A stretch of 64,000 nt of DNA from Rhyzopertha dominica. Taxonomy: Eukaryota; Arthropoda; Insecta; Coleoptera; Bostrichidae. The notes under the pieces are model-generated. The model searched no databases and was not told where the DNA came from. It saw only the letters and a program-made list of their open reading frames with translations. Positions 33,242 to 45,379 of this stretch are shown in pieces; position 1 is the stretch's first letter; the number at the start of each line of letters is the position of its first letter. Position numbers and translations under genes: made by a program. The DNA is taken from the NCBI GenBank assembly GCA_025024175.1, contig QCXZ01000137.1, forward strand, positions 81,034,680-81,098,679. Reading direction: 5' to 3'.

Positions 33242-33326
33242 TAGTTTATGCGTCGTGGGTGTGACGTGTTGTCAAATGCATGCATCAGCGAGGGCAGTTT
33301 ACAAGAAGCATAATAACATGTTGTGG

Positions 33327-33332
33327 AATAAA
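33327..33332 (+). promoter_or_regulatory. Polyadenylation signal of the proline-rich gene
   Basis: AATAAA 86 bases past the stop codon. Confidence 0.6.
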
Positions 33333-33339
33333 ATGTACA

Positions 33340-35089
33340 TATATTAGTTAAATTATTTATTTATTTATATTTGATGAAATGCATTTGTGCTATTTATGGC
33401 AGTAATAGAAATTCAGAATATAACGTTCTTTAGTTGTAAAATTGAACGCCTAAAGCATAATAAACTACGCAAACTTTATTGTTTAAATGTTGAAATAAGC
33501 GCCTATTCTTCATAAATGAAGTGGAAAATGCGATAANAACGCAAAATTTCCTTTCGTTTTCTACTCTCATTTCGAAAATTAGCAGCCAAAATATAACATC
33601 TTTGGTATCAAACTGGGGTAGAATTGATCAATATAAAACATTCTGGAAACCGATTTTGAATAATAGAGAAAATAACAAAACATTTTGTTGCAGACAGAAG
33701 AGTAAATTTCAATTTGGGTAAGGTCAAATCACTAAGTGACGAATTTTCAACACATTTGCTGTACAAGTTTGGGAATCATACTGCTAGCATGCCAAAACAG
33801 CTGAAGTTTTTTTGGTGTTAAGGAATGTTTACTGAACTCTATATGTGACAGTATAATAATCAGTTTGCAAGCCAAAACTGACAATGAAAGTGTAATATAA
33901 TATTACTTTTCCTAGATACGTTGAGAAAAATCTAACATAAACTGATTCAGAGCATGGACAGGAAGTAACGTTTTACCTTTCATTTCGCATTTTCACTTCC
34001 AATCGAAGCTCAAACTATAGCTAGCGATAAACGAATATTTCTGACTAAATTATCTTTGCAAAAAAAACGTGCATAATGGTAAACGCTTTGTTCTTCTATC
34101 TGCTATGAAATGAGGCTATCAGCACGACCGGCTTGATAGTAGAAATTACAGAAATTATAGAATAATTAAAACGGTAATTAAAGCGCTAGCTCTTTTTTAG
34201 CAGTTAAATGTTAATTTGCAGAGAACTCACGTAGAACAACGCTATCAGTGCTCTTTCACTACTTTAGACACACATACCATATAATTTTGCTCCAAAACGT
34301 GCAGCAGAAGATGAAGAAATCAGACCTAAATGGACAAAGAGATCAAGAGGTGGGTTTAATTGGTTTGTACATTGATAGTTAATTTTCTAAATTATAAATC
34401 AAGACAGCTATTGTCTTTTTCGTTTGTTCCATTTATGTTATTACGAATTTAGAAAACCTTCAATTTTTTCATCAGTTCATTTTTGTGTTGCAATTTAACT
34501 AGGTAGTTAATTCATTTATACTGTAAATGTGAATTTACTGGTTCTATTAGCAGTTTTATCTTTAGTAATATGGTAAGTTTCATTTAAAATTTATACAGAA
34601 ATTGCGTTCTCAACGCAAGTTAGTTTGATAAAACAGTGAAGGCAAAGAAGTATTAATATTAGTGTTTTGAACTATTGTATAAACGAGGTATTAATATCTG
34701 ACAAGCAAGCACAAGCTTATTTAAATTAAAAAAAACAGCCACGCGTTTAAAAGCATCTTTATCCATATTGAGATTTAGGCCCGATTCCAAGATCTGCATT
34801 GTTGAAACTAATTAGATAAGAGATGCACTCAAATCCTTTTGAGGAGAATATCCTCTGGTTAAAGTTTGTCTATATTTGTAAGGATTTTATGGCTCAATAT
34901 AGTATTTAACTTTTTGGGTTGTGTACGGCAATCCCATCGTCTCACTAGCGAACCATAAATTGCAGTTTCCAGAGCCGTATTAAAAGCGTAATAATAGCTA
35001 TTTGCACACATTTTAATTAAATAATTTATATTTTGGACAAAAACTACACAGGTAGATAATTCGCACTAAATATATATTAAAAATTAATT
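33340..35089. other. Intergenic region, nothing recognised
   Basis: AT-rich; one ambiguous base at about 33537. Short open frames show no protein family. No RNA gene or repeat could be supported. Confidence 0.4.
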
Positions 35090-36240
35090 ATGGTCACATT
35101 TACTATCGCAAAATTCTTCATCACTACTGTCGCTCTCTAGATTTATAATGAATTTTTGCACATGTTTGGTTCGATTTCAATTATTTGACGGACACAATTT
35201 GCCCAACTAACTACATTTATTTTATTGACCTCTTCTTCAATTAAGTTTACGGTGCCTACACTAAATTTGGGATTTGTCTTTTTGCTCCTTAAATTTCCCT
35301 TTAATTCTGCCCATATCAATTCAATGGGATTAAAAATACAATGATAGGGTGGAAGCCAATGCACTTGATGGTCACGATTCGCTGCTTCTCGGTCTGCTTC
35401 ATATTCTTTTTTTAAATCTTTAGTTCTTAGTACTTCCAACAACCTTTGTTTCGTATAGTTATCTTCAAAATACAAAACATGTTTCTCTAAGAAGTCCATA
35501 ATCTCTTGTTTTCGACTGCCTCTATTTGGAATTTTTTTTTGTATCGAATAGTAGCCGGCGTTGTCCATTATTATTACACTGTTTGCAGGTACATTTTCCA
35601 TTAGTTTATTCCGAAATCAATCCCATAAACATATCGCCCAACATGTCATCGTGATAGTCAATTGAGGAATGTTTTATATTTTTGCGCTTAATAGTACCTA
35701 TACAATTTTTAATCCACCCCTCCTTTGATCCTGCGTGCAATATAATAATACGCTACCCTTTGCCCACTAGCACATCTAATACACACTTTTCTGAATTATC
35801 TATCCAACCCTTTTTTACTGTATCATACGAATTAAACCACGTTTCGGCTAGATAGATTATCGGTCTACCTTCGTCCCTAAACTTTTTGATTTCTTTCAAA
35901 TAATTCATTCTCCATTCGCTAATCCTGGGCGATTCCATTAAAACGTGTCTTTTATTCAACGTTTTGTGATTAAAATCAATGGATATAAAAAATTTTCGCG
36001 ACGCAAACACAAATTTTAATTGTTTCGGCGACATTTTCTTGCAACATTCTTAGTGTCGGAACACAATTGTCTTTATATAAATCATAAATAATGGTCCTTA
36101 ATAAATGAGCATGATCACGTTCATGCAGCTTTCTTCTTAAACGTCAAAACCGTAAAATTCTTTCAATATAGACAAATTTAATCCGCCCAGACGTTCAAGA
36201 AGTCCTTCACTCCACTGAAGATGATAGCTTGGCTGCCGAA
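35090..36240 (-). mobile_element. Wide-spaced DDE transposase relic, most complete copy
   Basis: The minus strand reads, in order, FASRKFFISI..., RDEGRPIIYLAETWFNSYDTV (first catalytic region; the usual DETW is AETW here), RIIILHAGSKEGWI, YHDDM, NSVIIMDNAGYYS (second Asp), LPPYHCIFNPIELIWAELKG (last Glu about 80 residues on) and an acidic tail (ESDSSDEEF). Breaks: a stop after GKG near 35755, a frameshift before the MENVPANSV segment, and a frameshift near 35160 before the tail. The first catalytic Asp is replaced by Ala. No terminal repeats identified. Dead copy. Confidence 0.75.
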
Positions 36241-36289
36241 ATACGTATTTAGGCTCTCTAAATCATCGTGGTTAGATTTTTTTCATTGT

Positions 36290-36735
36290 AGTTTGATTAT
36301 TTATTTATTTATTACAGGGGGTGCGAACAGGCAAGCCCAAAGTGGCACCCACTAGAAAAAAACATAGTTATGCTAAACCTGAGAATAACCAAACGTGAAT
36401 GTTACAATTTAGTGTGTACAAAACTAATAAGTCTATCTATATTAGCAAGAAAAAACAGTTATTGATGATAAGCAAAATAGCATAATTAAGTGATAATAAT
36501 ATAAGTATAATATACAGAAAAAAGAAGAAAAAAATATATACATATAGGTCAGTATTCTCGAATACAATAAGTAAACTATAAAGCATTTTGCAATATTCAA
36601 ACTACATATAAGAAGCATTGCTAAGCTAAGAAAAATTTACAAACGAAACACTATTGTCTGAATTTTAATTTTACTAAAGCTCTAAATTTTTTCAAAGAAT
36701 TATGGAAAATATCGACGTCAGAACAGGGCGAATTA
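36290..36735 (-). mobile_element. LINE 3' part, left of nested transposon
   Basis: Continuation of the LINE at 38575-39320 after the nested element. The last codons of its open frame (SPCSDVDIFHNSLKKF onwards) run from the insertion point to a stop near 36655. The 3' UTR follows and ends near 36297-36315 in TTATTTATTTATT, that is, a (TAAA)n tail in LINE sense. Confidence 0.75.
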
Positions 36736-38574
36736 CAGGGTGATTTTTGAAAACTTCACACCTTAAATAACTTTAAATATAGCAAAAATTTAAAAATTTG
36801 CAAAAACAGGTAAACTTTTGTTTGCAGGGGGACAACTTTTGAGATAAGTTTTTAATGGATAGCGCTTACTCTCTGAGCAGGGTAGACACCCCTTTAAAAA
36901 TTTTAAATGGAACTATCCATCTTGTGATACATCATTTGAAAGCTTATTTCACAAAGAGTCTGGCCATGTAATTAGTTTTACCACGTTTAACTTATTGACG
37001 GGGTAATAGATTAATAGTGCCTACGAAACAGGTTGTTTATTAAATTGAATATTTTGGACTCTTTTCAACAAAATGTATTTTATTTTAGAGCGGAAATAAA
37101 ATTTGTCCTTACGAGAACCCAAAATTTAAACAAACAACTTGTAAAAAATATGACACTTAAAAAAACTCCCAGAATACTGAAAATTTTCTTTTAACATTAT
37201 TATTAACATTAAAGTATTTATCATGTAATTTTTTAGAAAGTCCATGTCCACGAAAAAGAAAAATTATTTATTTGTAACTCCAAAAACAATGTGAACAAAA
37301 CCATAGAAATTCAAACCTTACAATAGATTCTCAAAATGTGCACCACCTCTTTCCATACAATAATACAGACGGTTCTCGAACTCCTGCTGCACTTTTCGGA
37401 AAGTTTCAGGTGGAATCCTCCTGCACTCGTTAATAATTCTTTCTCGCAGATCGTCCAGGCTAGTAGGTTGTGTTTTGTAAACCACAGATTTTAAATGACC
37501 CCATAGAAAGAAATCTAAAGCAGTCAAATCGGGTGGTCGTGGCGGCCATTCAGTTGTTCCACGCCTACCAATCCAGTGAAGAGGAAATCTATGATTTAAC
37601 CAATTTCGCATATTAATGGCGTAATGCGGTGGGGCTCCATCATGTTGGTAAAACAATTCGTATTCATCCAACATTGGATTTCCTTCAGNGTCACGTTGGT
37701 TTTCTAATTGCTCTGTGATTAAAGGATCAATAACGTTATCAAGTAATTCTAAATACATTCCCCCATTTAGCGTCCCATCAATGAAAATTGGATCTACAAT
37801 TGCGTTGCCAAGTATTCCAGCCCAGACGTTCAGCTTCTGAGGAACTTGTGTATGACCTTCTCGAAAAATATAAGGATTTTCGTCACTCCAGTACCTGACG
37901 TTATGTTTATTTATAGAGCCGTTCAAAAAATGTGCATTCATCACTGAAGCAGATATTTTTTATTAGATTTGGATTTACTATAATCTATTCTGTTATAATT
38001 TCGCAAAATTGCAGTCTTCTATCGAAGTCATCTTCGCCGAGTTCCTGGAGAGTTTTCATCTTATAGGGATGGAATTTGTGCAGTTGTGTAACTTTCCTTA
38101 CAGATGAATAAGAAAGTCCAGTGGCTGTAGAAATGTTACGCAAAGAGCTAGTTGGATCCATTGCAAAATGACCAAGTACTTCAAGTTGGGCCATTTCATC
38201 AATGACTCTATTCCCTGCCCTTTTTTGTTTACTACAGATCCAGTGTCTTGAAATTTCTGCACGAGATCGAGAATGTACCTAGCGTCAAGATTTTTATCGG
38301 GGTGCCGTTCGTTAAACACCCTTGCTGACGCACGAGCACAGCTATGCTCAGTGCCTTGTGTAATAAGCTTTTAAATGATGTATCGTAAGATGGGTAGTTT
38401 CATTTAAAATTCTTGAAGGGGTATCTACCCCGCTAAGAGGGTAAGCACTATCCATTAAAAACTTATCTCAAAAGTTGTCCCCCTGCAAACAAAAGTTTAC
38501 CTTTTTTGCAAAATTTTAAGTTTTTCCTCTATTTAAAGTTATTTAAGGTGTGAAGTTTTCAAAAAATCACCCTG
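36736..38574 (-). mobile_element. Tc1/mariner DD41D transposon nested in a LINE
   Basis: A 1,839-bp element between TA dinucleotides, with terminal inverted repeats of about 210 bp starting CAGGGTGATTTTTGAAAACT. The minus-strand transposase is in pieces: helix-turn-helix part (LRNISTATGLSYSSVRKV, 38194-37985) and catalytic part (37944-37318) with YWSDENPYIF, QHDGAPPHYAINMRNWL and, 41 residues after that Asp, ALDFFLWGHLK. It contains an ambiguous base, and frame changes near 38200 and 37960. The family is shared with 9970, 21527 and 55850, but the terminal sequence differs, so it is a separate lineage. Confidence 0.9.
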
Positions 38575-39320
38575 TATATGATCTAGTAATGCGGGCTAAA
38601 GGTCCATTACGACCTAAATTGGTTCGGAAGAGATATTTGCGGAATGAAGGTAAAAAACGACTGTTGTACACGGGAACACTTAAGAAGATACTAGAGAGCA
38701 AAGAGGGTGAATCAACTGAGCTATTGATTATTTTGTGGAGAAAAAGCAAATCCGCTACTAATCTTCTCTTTTCTAGGCTCATTATGTTGTACATTCGGGT
38801 CAGTGTTGTGGCATTTATTAACTCATAGGAACCCACAACTTTAAAATGAAGATACCTTAAAAATTTGTTTTGTACCGACTGCAGTCTTAATTTGTATATG
38901 TCATACTGTGGAGACCACACAACAGATGCAAAATTGAGTCTGCTATAAACAAATGCGAAGTACAGGTTTATTATAACTTCAATAGAACTAAAATTTTTAG
39001 TTGTTCGAATTATAAAGCCCAACATTCTATTTGCCTGAAAAGCTATATTATCTATATGCACAGAGAAGGTCATTTTCTGGTCGAAAGTGACTCCCAAATC
39101 TTTATCTTATTGTTGTCAAAGTTATAGTCAAAGGAAAATAGTCTAATGTTTCTAGAAAATGTAATAGTACAGCACTTACTGAAATTTAAACAAAGTTTGT
39201 TAATTTTACAGTAATTATAGAATTGACATAGGTCGTTTTGAAATAGTATACAGTCGGAGATATTACTTATGGGAGCGAAGATTTTTAGGTCATCAGCATA
39301 AAGAAGAAAAAATAAGAATA
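38575..39320 (-). mobile_element. LINE (jockey-like) RT and C-terminal part, 5' truncated
   Basis: The minus strand begins near 39310 in the RT palm (LLYADDLKIFAPIS, catalytic YADD), then after a frameshift near 39100 reads LGVTFDQKMTFSVHIDNIA, ANRMLGFIIRTTKNF, LNFASVVWSPQYDIYKLR, QSVQNKFLRYLHFK, typical of the region after the RT thumb in jockey-type LINEs. The frame runs into the nested DD41D transposon at 38574 and continues beyond it at 36735. Confidence 0.85.
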
Positions 39321-39637
39321 AAGAAGAAAAAAAAGCTTAATATGCACCGTAAAGATATAATAAATAAATAAATCTTTCAAACTTTTTTTACATGGGCGAT
39401 AAGAGTAGTACATATCTTGTATTGCTAATATGAGGTACTATTCACTTTGGCGTACGGATTGCATTTCGTTATCTCGACGGTACTCAGATTAGGACAATAA
39501 AGCAAGGCGTTATCACCCACTGCTTATCTCCTCAAAAATTATAGTTTCAATCAGTGTTTTTTCGATTTCACACGTGTCGTTACGTCAAACGATGCAGAAC
39601 CTCACCACGAAAATGCTTTCAGACTGATCTCAATGAA
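39321..39637 (+). promoter_or_regulatory. 5' flank of the B4GAT1-like gene
   Basis: A short AT-rich stretch with an AATAAATAAATAAAT run at its left, then the presumed promoter and 5' UTR. The open frame extends upstream to 39554 only through a GTG; the first ATG in frame is at 39638. Confidence 0.4.
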
Positions 39638-42600
39638 ATGGCAATGTGCGTACGGAGGAAGGCAATCGTGGTGCTCGTTCTTATGATCTCCATGGTCGTC
39701 TACATCTTCCTCCCGGATATAATCCAGAAGTATAAAGAAAAGGAGGCGAGTATAGTATTTAGAGAGGTAGAGCAGCAAGAGGTTAAGCAAGAAGAACCCG
39801 AAGATCCCTATCGGATGGTGAAGGAGCTGACTGGATGCCATGACAAAACCTTACAGCACCAAATCAATCGTCGTGGAGACTTCGTCGTGCTGACCAACTA
39901 CGTCGTCGCCGAGAAACGGTTCAGGTGCCACGAGAGTGTCACGTATACAACCCACGCTGATTTCACATTCTTGGACAATCTGGTGCCTGTGGTTGTGAGA
40001 TGGAATGGGCCCGTTAGCATAGCGTTGTACGCACCAGGTGATGACTTTGAAAAGACTGTGGACTCCATAGAATACTTGAGGAGGTGCACTGTTAAAACGG
40101 TGTGGAATTTTGTTACTTTTCACATCGTCTTCAGATCGAAGCACTTGCCAAAGAGGGTAAGAAAGATTCTAGGTTTTTCTCTTGACAGTGCGTACACACA
40201 AAAAAGGCATTAATGTACTTTAAATTGAGTACCTACTAGCGGTTTCTTGATCATGTATTTTGGACCTGCAAGGGTACTATAAATCCAGAAGTTCTTTAAT
40301 AGTATCCCCTTAACTGTGCCTTTTTGGGAAAAATATACTATATAGTCAGGCACAACTCTTCAAAGATCAAAGGTCTTTCCTCTTTGGGATATGGTTTAAC
40401 TCGGACGTGTTTTTCGCGTTAGGTTTGTACCTATAAACTTCTTATTCCTGTCCTGATGATGCCCGCTACAAGTGCGGGAGAAACAAACAAACAAAATCAG
40501 ACCCGGTCCAACCCAAAAAATCTAAGATTTCAATCTAAAGCTTCAGGCCTTTGTCTTTACTTCTTCATAATTATCTATACAAAGTAACATCAAATGTCCA
40601 TATTTCTTACTTATCTCTAACTTTACAATTTTTTCAGGAAATTTCTAAAGGCACTGGTGTATGTATGTTGGTGTATTCTAAGCATATTATTCCTCTTAAT
40701 GATTGCCATAATTTAGTAATTACCATAGCATACAATTCTGCGTATTGCTTATATCGCAATATCAAGTATATTCTAGTCCCTACAGTCCATATACAGTATT
40801 TTATTTCATCTTCTATTGAAATAGGTATTCCAAAAGTTTGATTAAGAACATACCTTGTATATCTTATCAGCTGTCATACTACACATATGATGCTCATCGA
40901 TGTGCTTAAAGGTGGTACAGTATCAGATTTACTTTCAGTTCAAATACAATTACTGTAATATTATCTAATGAAGCTGCATGTTTTTCACAGTTTATCCACC
41001 TTTCAGCACTAATCTTGTCAACTTCGTTCCTAATAACGTCCACCACACTAGAAGAATTATTGTCTTCGTTTTAGATCACTCCAAATTAATTCAATTGGAT
41101 TGGGAACACAATAGTAAGGAGGCAGTCTCAACGCGGTGTGTCCTTCTTTCTTCGCGATTTCTTCAATCCTGTATTGATCAGGAATATTAAGATGTTTAAA
41201 TTTATTTGACAAGTTTTTTTGGTGGCCTTGTTAGGTACTTCGATATGTTTTCTCGTAATATAATCGATAATGTCTTGTTTTCTAGTAGCTCGACACGGTT
41301 TCCTATTCCTATTACGCTTTTAGGAGGTAGAAATGGCAACAACTGTTTCGTAAACCAAATCTCAAACAGTGAAGCATCCATGTCCTGATGATAGTCAGCA
41401 GAACAATTTTTTATATTCCTTGCTGACCAAAAAAGTCTTATTTGGGCCCAACCATTACTTTCACTCGCGTGCAGAATAATAATTCTTTCGCTGCGGGAAG
41501 GGGGTGTATTTAAACAGCAATTTATTGTACCATCAGTAAGACCTTTTTTCACAACTTCATGCGAATCCAAACATGTTTCGTCGAGATTGCGCCATTCATT
41601 TCGATATTGCTTTATCTGAGGCACGTATTCGGGTCTCAATTTTTTCAAACATGGTGATTCCACAATGGCCATTCTTTTCTTTTCTTTCTAATTGCTCTAT
41701 CTGCTATCAATTTTGTTTAGAAAAGAGTTAAAGAGAAAAGAGCCACGATAATCTGTATTAAAGTATGAAGTTATTAAGTTTACCTGGACATTATTTCGAA
41801 ACTCAGCTATCCTCAGTTTTATAAACAAGGGATTATTTTTGCAGTGACGGTCGAACTTGGATACGCCCATTCATTTTATTGAGGTTTAATCATTTTCTTA
41901 TAATTTCTGGGCAAATCGCGATAAACAAGTACCTGTACAGGTAAGAAACCAAACATGTCCAGGCGAATGTTATGCAAATTCATATCTAAACTGGCTCTAA
42001 ATGTTGGCACATTCCTAAATAGGATGATAATTGTGAATACAACACTGGAAGGGTTTGCGGAAGAAGAAAAGAAGTGTAAATCTATGTTCACGGCATTTTG
42101 AAGCGATTGATTTCTACACAAAATGACCCTCCATATAACCTTATTCCAATGGGAAAAGTACACTAGTATATAGGGACACTGTATTATTGGTAGAATCTCT
42201 TTATAGTTCTTATCATACCTTATCATATATCGATGATGAATATTTGATGTTACTGTTATTTGGCATTTTAGAGATTTGGTGGATTTCAGGAAGCAACTTA
42301 AGGTACTTCCTTCCTTCACTTTTACGAGAAAATTCTACCTCAATTGCTTTTCTCCATCTTAAACAATTAATCTGATCGAATGTTCCTTTAGGTACCACGA
42401 TACACAGAGTTCTTCAACGACCCCCATTACAACTGCAGCAAAACACCCCCGTACATGAACGCCCAAGCATCAAAAACCTACAGGGCCAAGAAGCACCTCA
42501 CCTACCCAATCAATGTGCTGCGCAATGTCGCCAGGGAGGCGGCTCAGACCCACTACGTCTTAGCCGCTGATATAGAGCTGTATCCCAGCATCAACATCAT

Positions 42601-43733
42601 CCCAAAGTTCCTCGACATGATAGCCAGCAACCCCAAGATACTGCAGCGAAGCAACCCGAAAGTCTTCGTGCTAAACGTCTTCGAGGTGACCGAGGATCAA
42701 CAGGTGCCCATGACGAAGAGTGTATTGCTGAGGATGATCAACAACGGGACGGCAATTCCCTTCCATCTTTACGTCTGTCCCGCGTGTCACACTATTCCAA
42801 ATAATAAGGAGTGGATGATAACCGAAGAGACTGAGGGACTCCATGTGTTTCACGTTGGGAAGAGGATGGGGGAGTTCGATGTATGGGAGCCATTCTACAT
42901 AGGGACCAACGAGGATCCGTTGTTTGACGAGAGGCTCAGCTGGGAAGGGATGAGAGACAAAATGACACAGGTACGTGTCTCTAAAAACTCTAAAAAGTTC
43001 TTATTCCCTTTCTTTACTCACAGTTTTATTAAACAATTCATGATTTAATAGAAGTTTTCGTTTGTTATTGACTTTGTATGCTATTCATCTCCTTCTTTGC
43101 CAGTTCATTCTTACATTCTTTTTACTAGCTCGCTGTTGTGTAAAGTTTTGTTGTTGCTGATCGATTGACTATTAAACACGCTTTAAACTACTTGGATCGA
43201 TCCCACATTTTCTACATAAGGAGACATTGCAGTAAACTCCGATCATACTCGAAATATTTGTTTAATTTGAATGATATAAGTTGTTTTGGAAATAAAATAT
43301 GTGATATGAACAAAAGTATGTAGTGACTGTAGCTGCTCTTGCCATCTTTTCTTGAAATAGCTAAAGAATTAGAAAATGTGGGCATGAATATATCTTCAAA
43401 CCTCGTTAATCAAATACTAGTAAAAAGATAATTCTCGAGTTTTATGTTTCGGAAGTTTTCTACCCAATGGAGATTAATTTTTGATGATCCTGAAGTTATG
43501 CATTTACCGTCTGTTTTATTTTATTTTAGGTGTACGTAATGTGCATTCTAGATTACGACTTCATGATACTCGACAACGCCTTTCTCGTTCACAGGCCTGG
43601 AATTAAGGTCTTCTATGAAGACGAAGCGAGGAAGGAACATACGCAAAAAACAAACGACTTAGTTGATAAAGAAATCTATAAAGAAATGAGTACTTTGTAT
43701 GGTGAGAGAACCGGCTGTAATGTGGGGCCTTAG
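39638..43733 (+). CDS. B4GAT1: Beta-1,4-glucuronyltransferase 1-like (GT49)
   Basis: Type II Golgi glycosyltransferase of the B4GAT1 group, which adds glucuronic acid to xylose in primer glycans such as that on dystroglycan; the exact insect substrate is not shown by sequence. Exons 39638-40156, 42392-42970 and 43530-43733, all phase 0, give 433 residues (human 415). Residues 9-25 form the single membrane anchor after MAMCVRRK. A lumenal domain follows, with Cys-rich joints (LTGCHD), VPVVVRWNGPVSIALYAPG, YPINVLRNVAREAAQTHYVL and the metal-binding motif D233-I-E235 in AADIELYPS, then WEPFYIGTN and a C-terminal part with LDNAFLVHRPGIK. The exons are noticeably richer in GC than the introns. The first intron (2.2 kb) contains a DDE relic and a hammerhead-like motif. 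Start chosen at the ATG at 39638 because it puts the anchor close to the N-terminus. Confidence 0.9.
40423..40488 (+). ncRNA. Hammerhead-like motif in B4GAT1 intron 1
   Basis: CTGATGA (40453-40459), a GC-rich hairpin CCCGC/GCGGG (40462-40466 with 40474-40478) and GAAAC (40480-40484) are in hammerhead order. GTTTGT at 40423-40428 pairs with ACAAAC at 40483-40488 and is followed by A, giving a permitted GUA site, as in a type III hammerhead. Stem I next to the core does not pair well, and the AAAC repeat makes the stem III match less surprising. It may be the end of a SINE or LINE. Confidence 0.3.
40990..41680 (-). mobile_element. Wide-spaced DDE transposase relic in B4GAT1 intron
   Basis: The minus-strand frame 41672-41202 has YRNEWRNLDETCLDSHEVVKKG (first Asp, DETW-like), RIIILHASESNGW, SADYHQDMDASLFEIWFTKQ, LLPFLPPKSVIGIGN (second Asp lost, changed to Gly-Asn) and, in another frame to about 41050, LRLPPYYCVPNPIELIWSDLK. 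It is the same family as the copy at 35090 but diverged, and inactive by loss of the second Asp. Confidence 0.7.
41690..42391 (+). other. B4GAT1 intron 1, right part
   Basis: No recognised content. Open frames on both strands here show no family resemblance. Confidence 0.4.
42971..43529 (+). other. B4GAT1 intron 2
   Basis: A 559-base AT-rich intron with GTACGT donor and TTTTAG acceptor. Nothing else seen. Confidence 0.6.
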
Positions 43734-44134
43734 GATTGTACATGTTCCTTTTTAAGTATGAGTGGATATTTATTGTGATTAAGATTAAAGCAGGTATTGA
43801 AAAAGTGATTGTTGAACGTGAAATTAGCAATTTTTATTTTCCCTATGAAAATAAGTGTGCTAATCAGGCATTTGTACATATTATTAAATAATTATTTACC
43901 TGAGAGTATTATTTTTTGATCCTGCTGTAAGTTATTGATAACGATTTTCATTTGAGGTACTACATTCCACAGTAGTGTTAATTTCATGCGACTACGGTCG
44001 ACTTTTATAAAAGCGTTGAAAAATTCAACGATAAGAGATCTCGCATTTGCGCTTTATCCATAATAGATACATACATGTGTATGTATTTATTCTTGATAGA
44101 GTATTGAAGAAAACCGTATAAAACTCCAATCAGA
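43734..44134. other. B4GAT1 3' flank
   Basis: Presumed 3' UTR and spacer. A clear AATAAA was not found close to the stop. Nothing else recognised. Confidence 0.4.
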
Positions 44135-44860
44135 TCTCTATTGTCTTAAGCCAGTCTTTAACACCTTCATCAACACTATGGATAGACGCAAAACCACCAG
44201 GCCATGCTGTACGGGGGCATCTGTTGACCATATGTCCAATTGTTTGGAGGGGATCTCCACATTCACAAGAAGGGTCGATAGATGAATCCCATTTATTCAG
44301 AAAAAACTTGCACTTCCCATGACCTGCGCGAAGGCGATTCAGAGTGACCCAAGACCTTCTTGGGAGGTCAGTTCCTGCTACCTATTCCGTAGAATCGTCT
44401 ATAAGCTGCTGATTGAATATATCATGTTTCTTAAGTTGCCAAACAGAACACCATCCATCTTCAATGGTATAAGGAGCACGAAGGAAATCTTCTGTCCACA
44501 GAGGTTTTCTAGAAGTTAGCCGAGTTGTAGGTAGGTCTTGCAGATCTCGGGAAATCAGAAACTCATTAGGAGCTGATTGATATTTTTGCCAAGCTTTATA
44601 TGTAGCAAACTGGCTGCGAATCTCCGGAGAAGCAATGTTTGAAAGAATCGGAAGCCAAGGTAATGGAGTTGACTTAATTGTTCCAGTGATTAGTTGTATT
44701 GCAGTATTTAACTGAGTGTCAATTTTTTCCTGTATGATGACTGTTTTTCCAGACAGGACAGCAGTACTCAGCAGTGCTATAAACCAAGGCAGTTGCAGAA
44801 GTACGGAGTACATTTGCATTTGCACCCCAACTTGTACCAGCAAGCTTATGCAGTAAGTAA
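44135..44860 (-). mobile_element. LINE C-terminal fragment
   Basis: The minus strand gives VYSTAEYC-like start, [49 protein letters not shown], then RRSWVTLNRLRAGHGKCKFFLNKWD and a Cys/His cluster (CECG, GHMVNRC) typical of the LINE post-RT end. It is the same family as 31210-31850, which it extends at the 3' side. A few frame breaks; 5' truncated at 44853. Confidence 0.85.
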
Positions 44861-45379
44861 GTAGGATATATTAAAAGCACTATACTATAACATTAATAGA
44901 GATAGGGGGTAAAACGGTAATTATAAGCAACGGAATGCCTCATACTACAGGGTAATGGTACAATAAAGAGGGTTTTGCAAGAAGTAATATAGAAGAATAA
45001 TCATTGAAAAAAACTCGCCCTTTATAAACTTTAATTTTTTAGTAGCTATCATATTTAAGTACCATGGGATTAAAAATCCATCTTCGAATTTGTAAAAAAG
45101 CTGCTTGGATGTTGGATAAAATATAATTAACGAAATAGAACGATTTAGCACACGATGGAATCATATTAACATAATTTCCATCGAACAATTAAGCACTTCA
45201 TTATAAAAATCATTAGCTTGAGCTAAATAATTTTGCGTAACGAGCTCCGGTGGTTCTTATTATTTAACAACGCTGATGTAAACTGGTCTCGCAAGATCTC
45301 CGTTAAAACGACGGTAGGCGGTGCGAAGCATCTTCATTTGAGCTGACTCTGAGACGCTACTACCATTGTGATAGTGATA

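Noticed and set aside
35601..35753. Treating the DDE relic at 35090-36040 as a domesticated host gene
   Set aside because: It has an internal stop, at least two frameshifts and loss of the first catalytic Asp, with no sign of a replacement exon structure.
39554..39637. Upstream extension of the B4GAT1-like protein by 28 residues
   Set aside because: It begins with GTG, which is not a usual start in animals, and would push the membrane anchor away from the N-terminus; the ATG at 39638 fits a type II protein.
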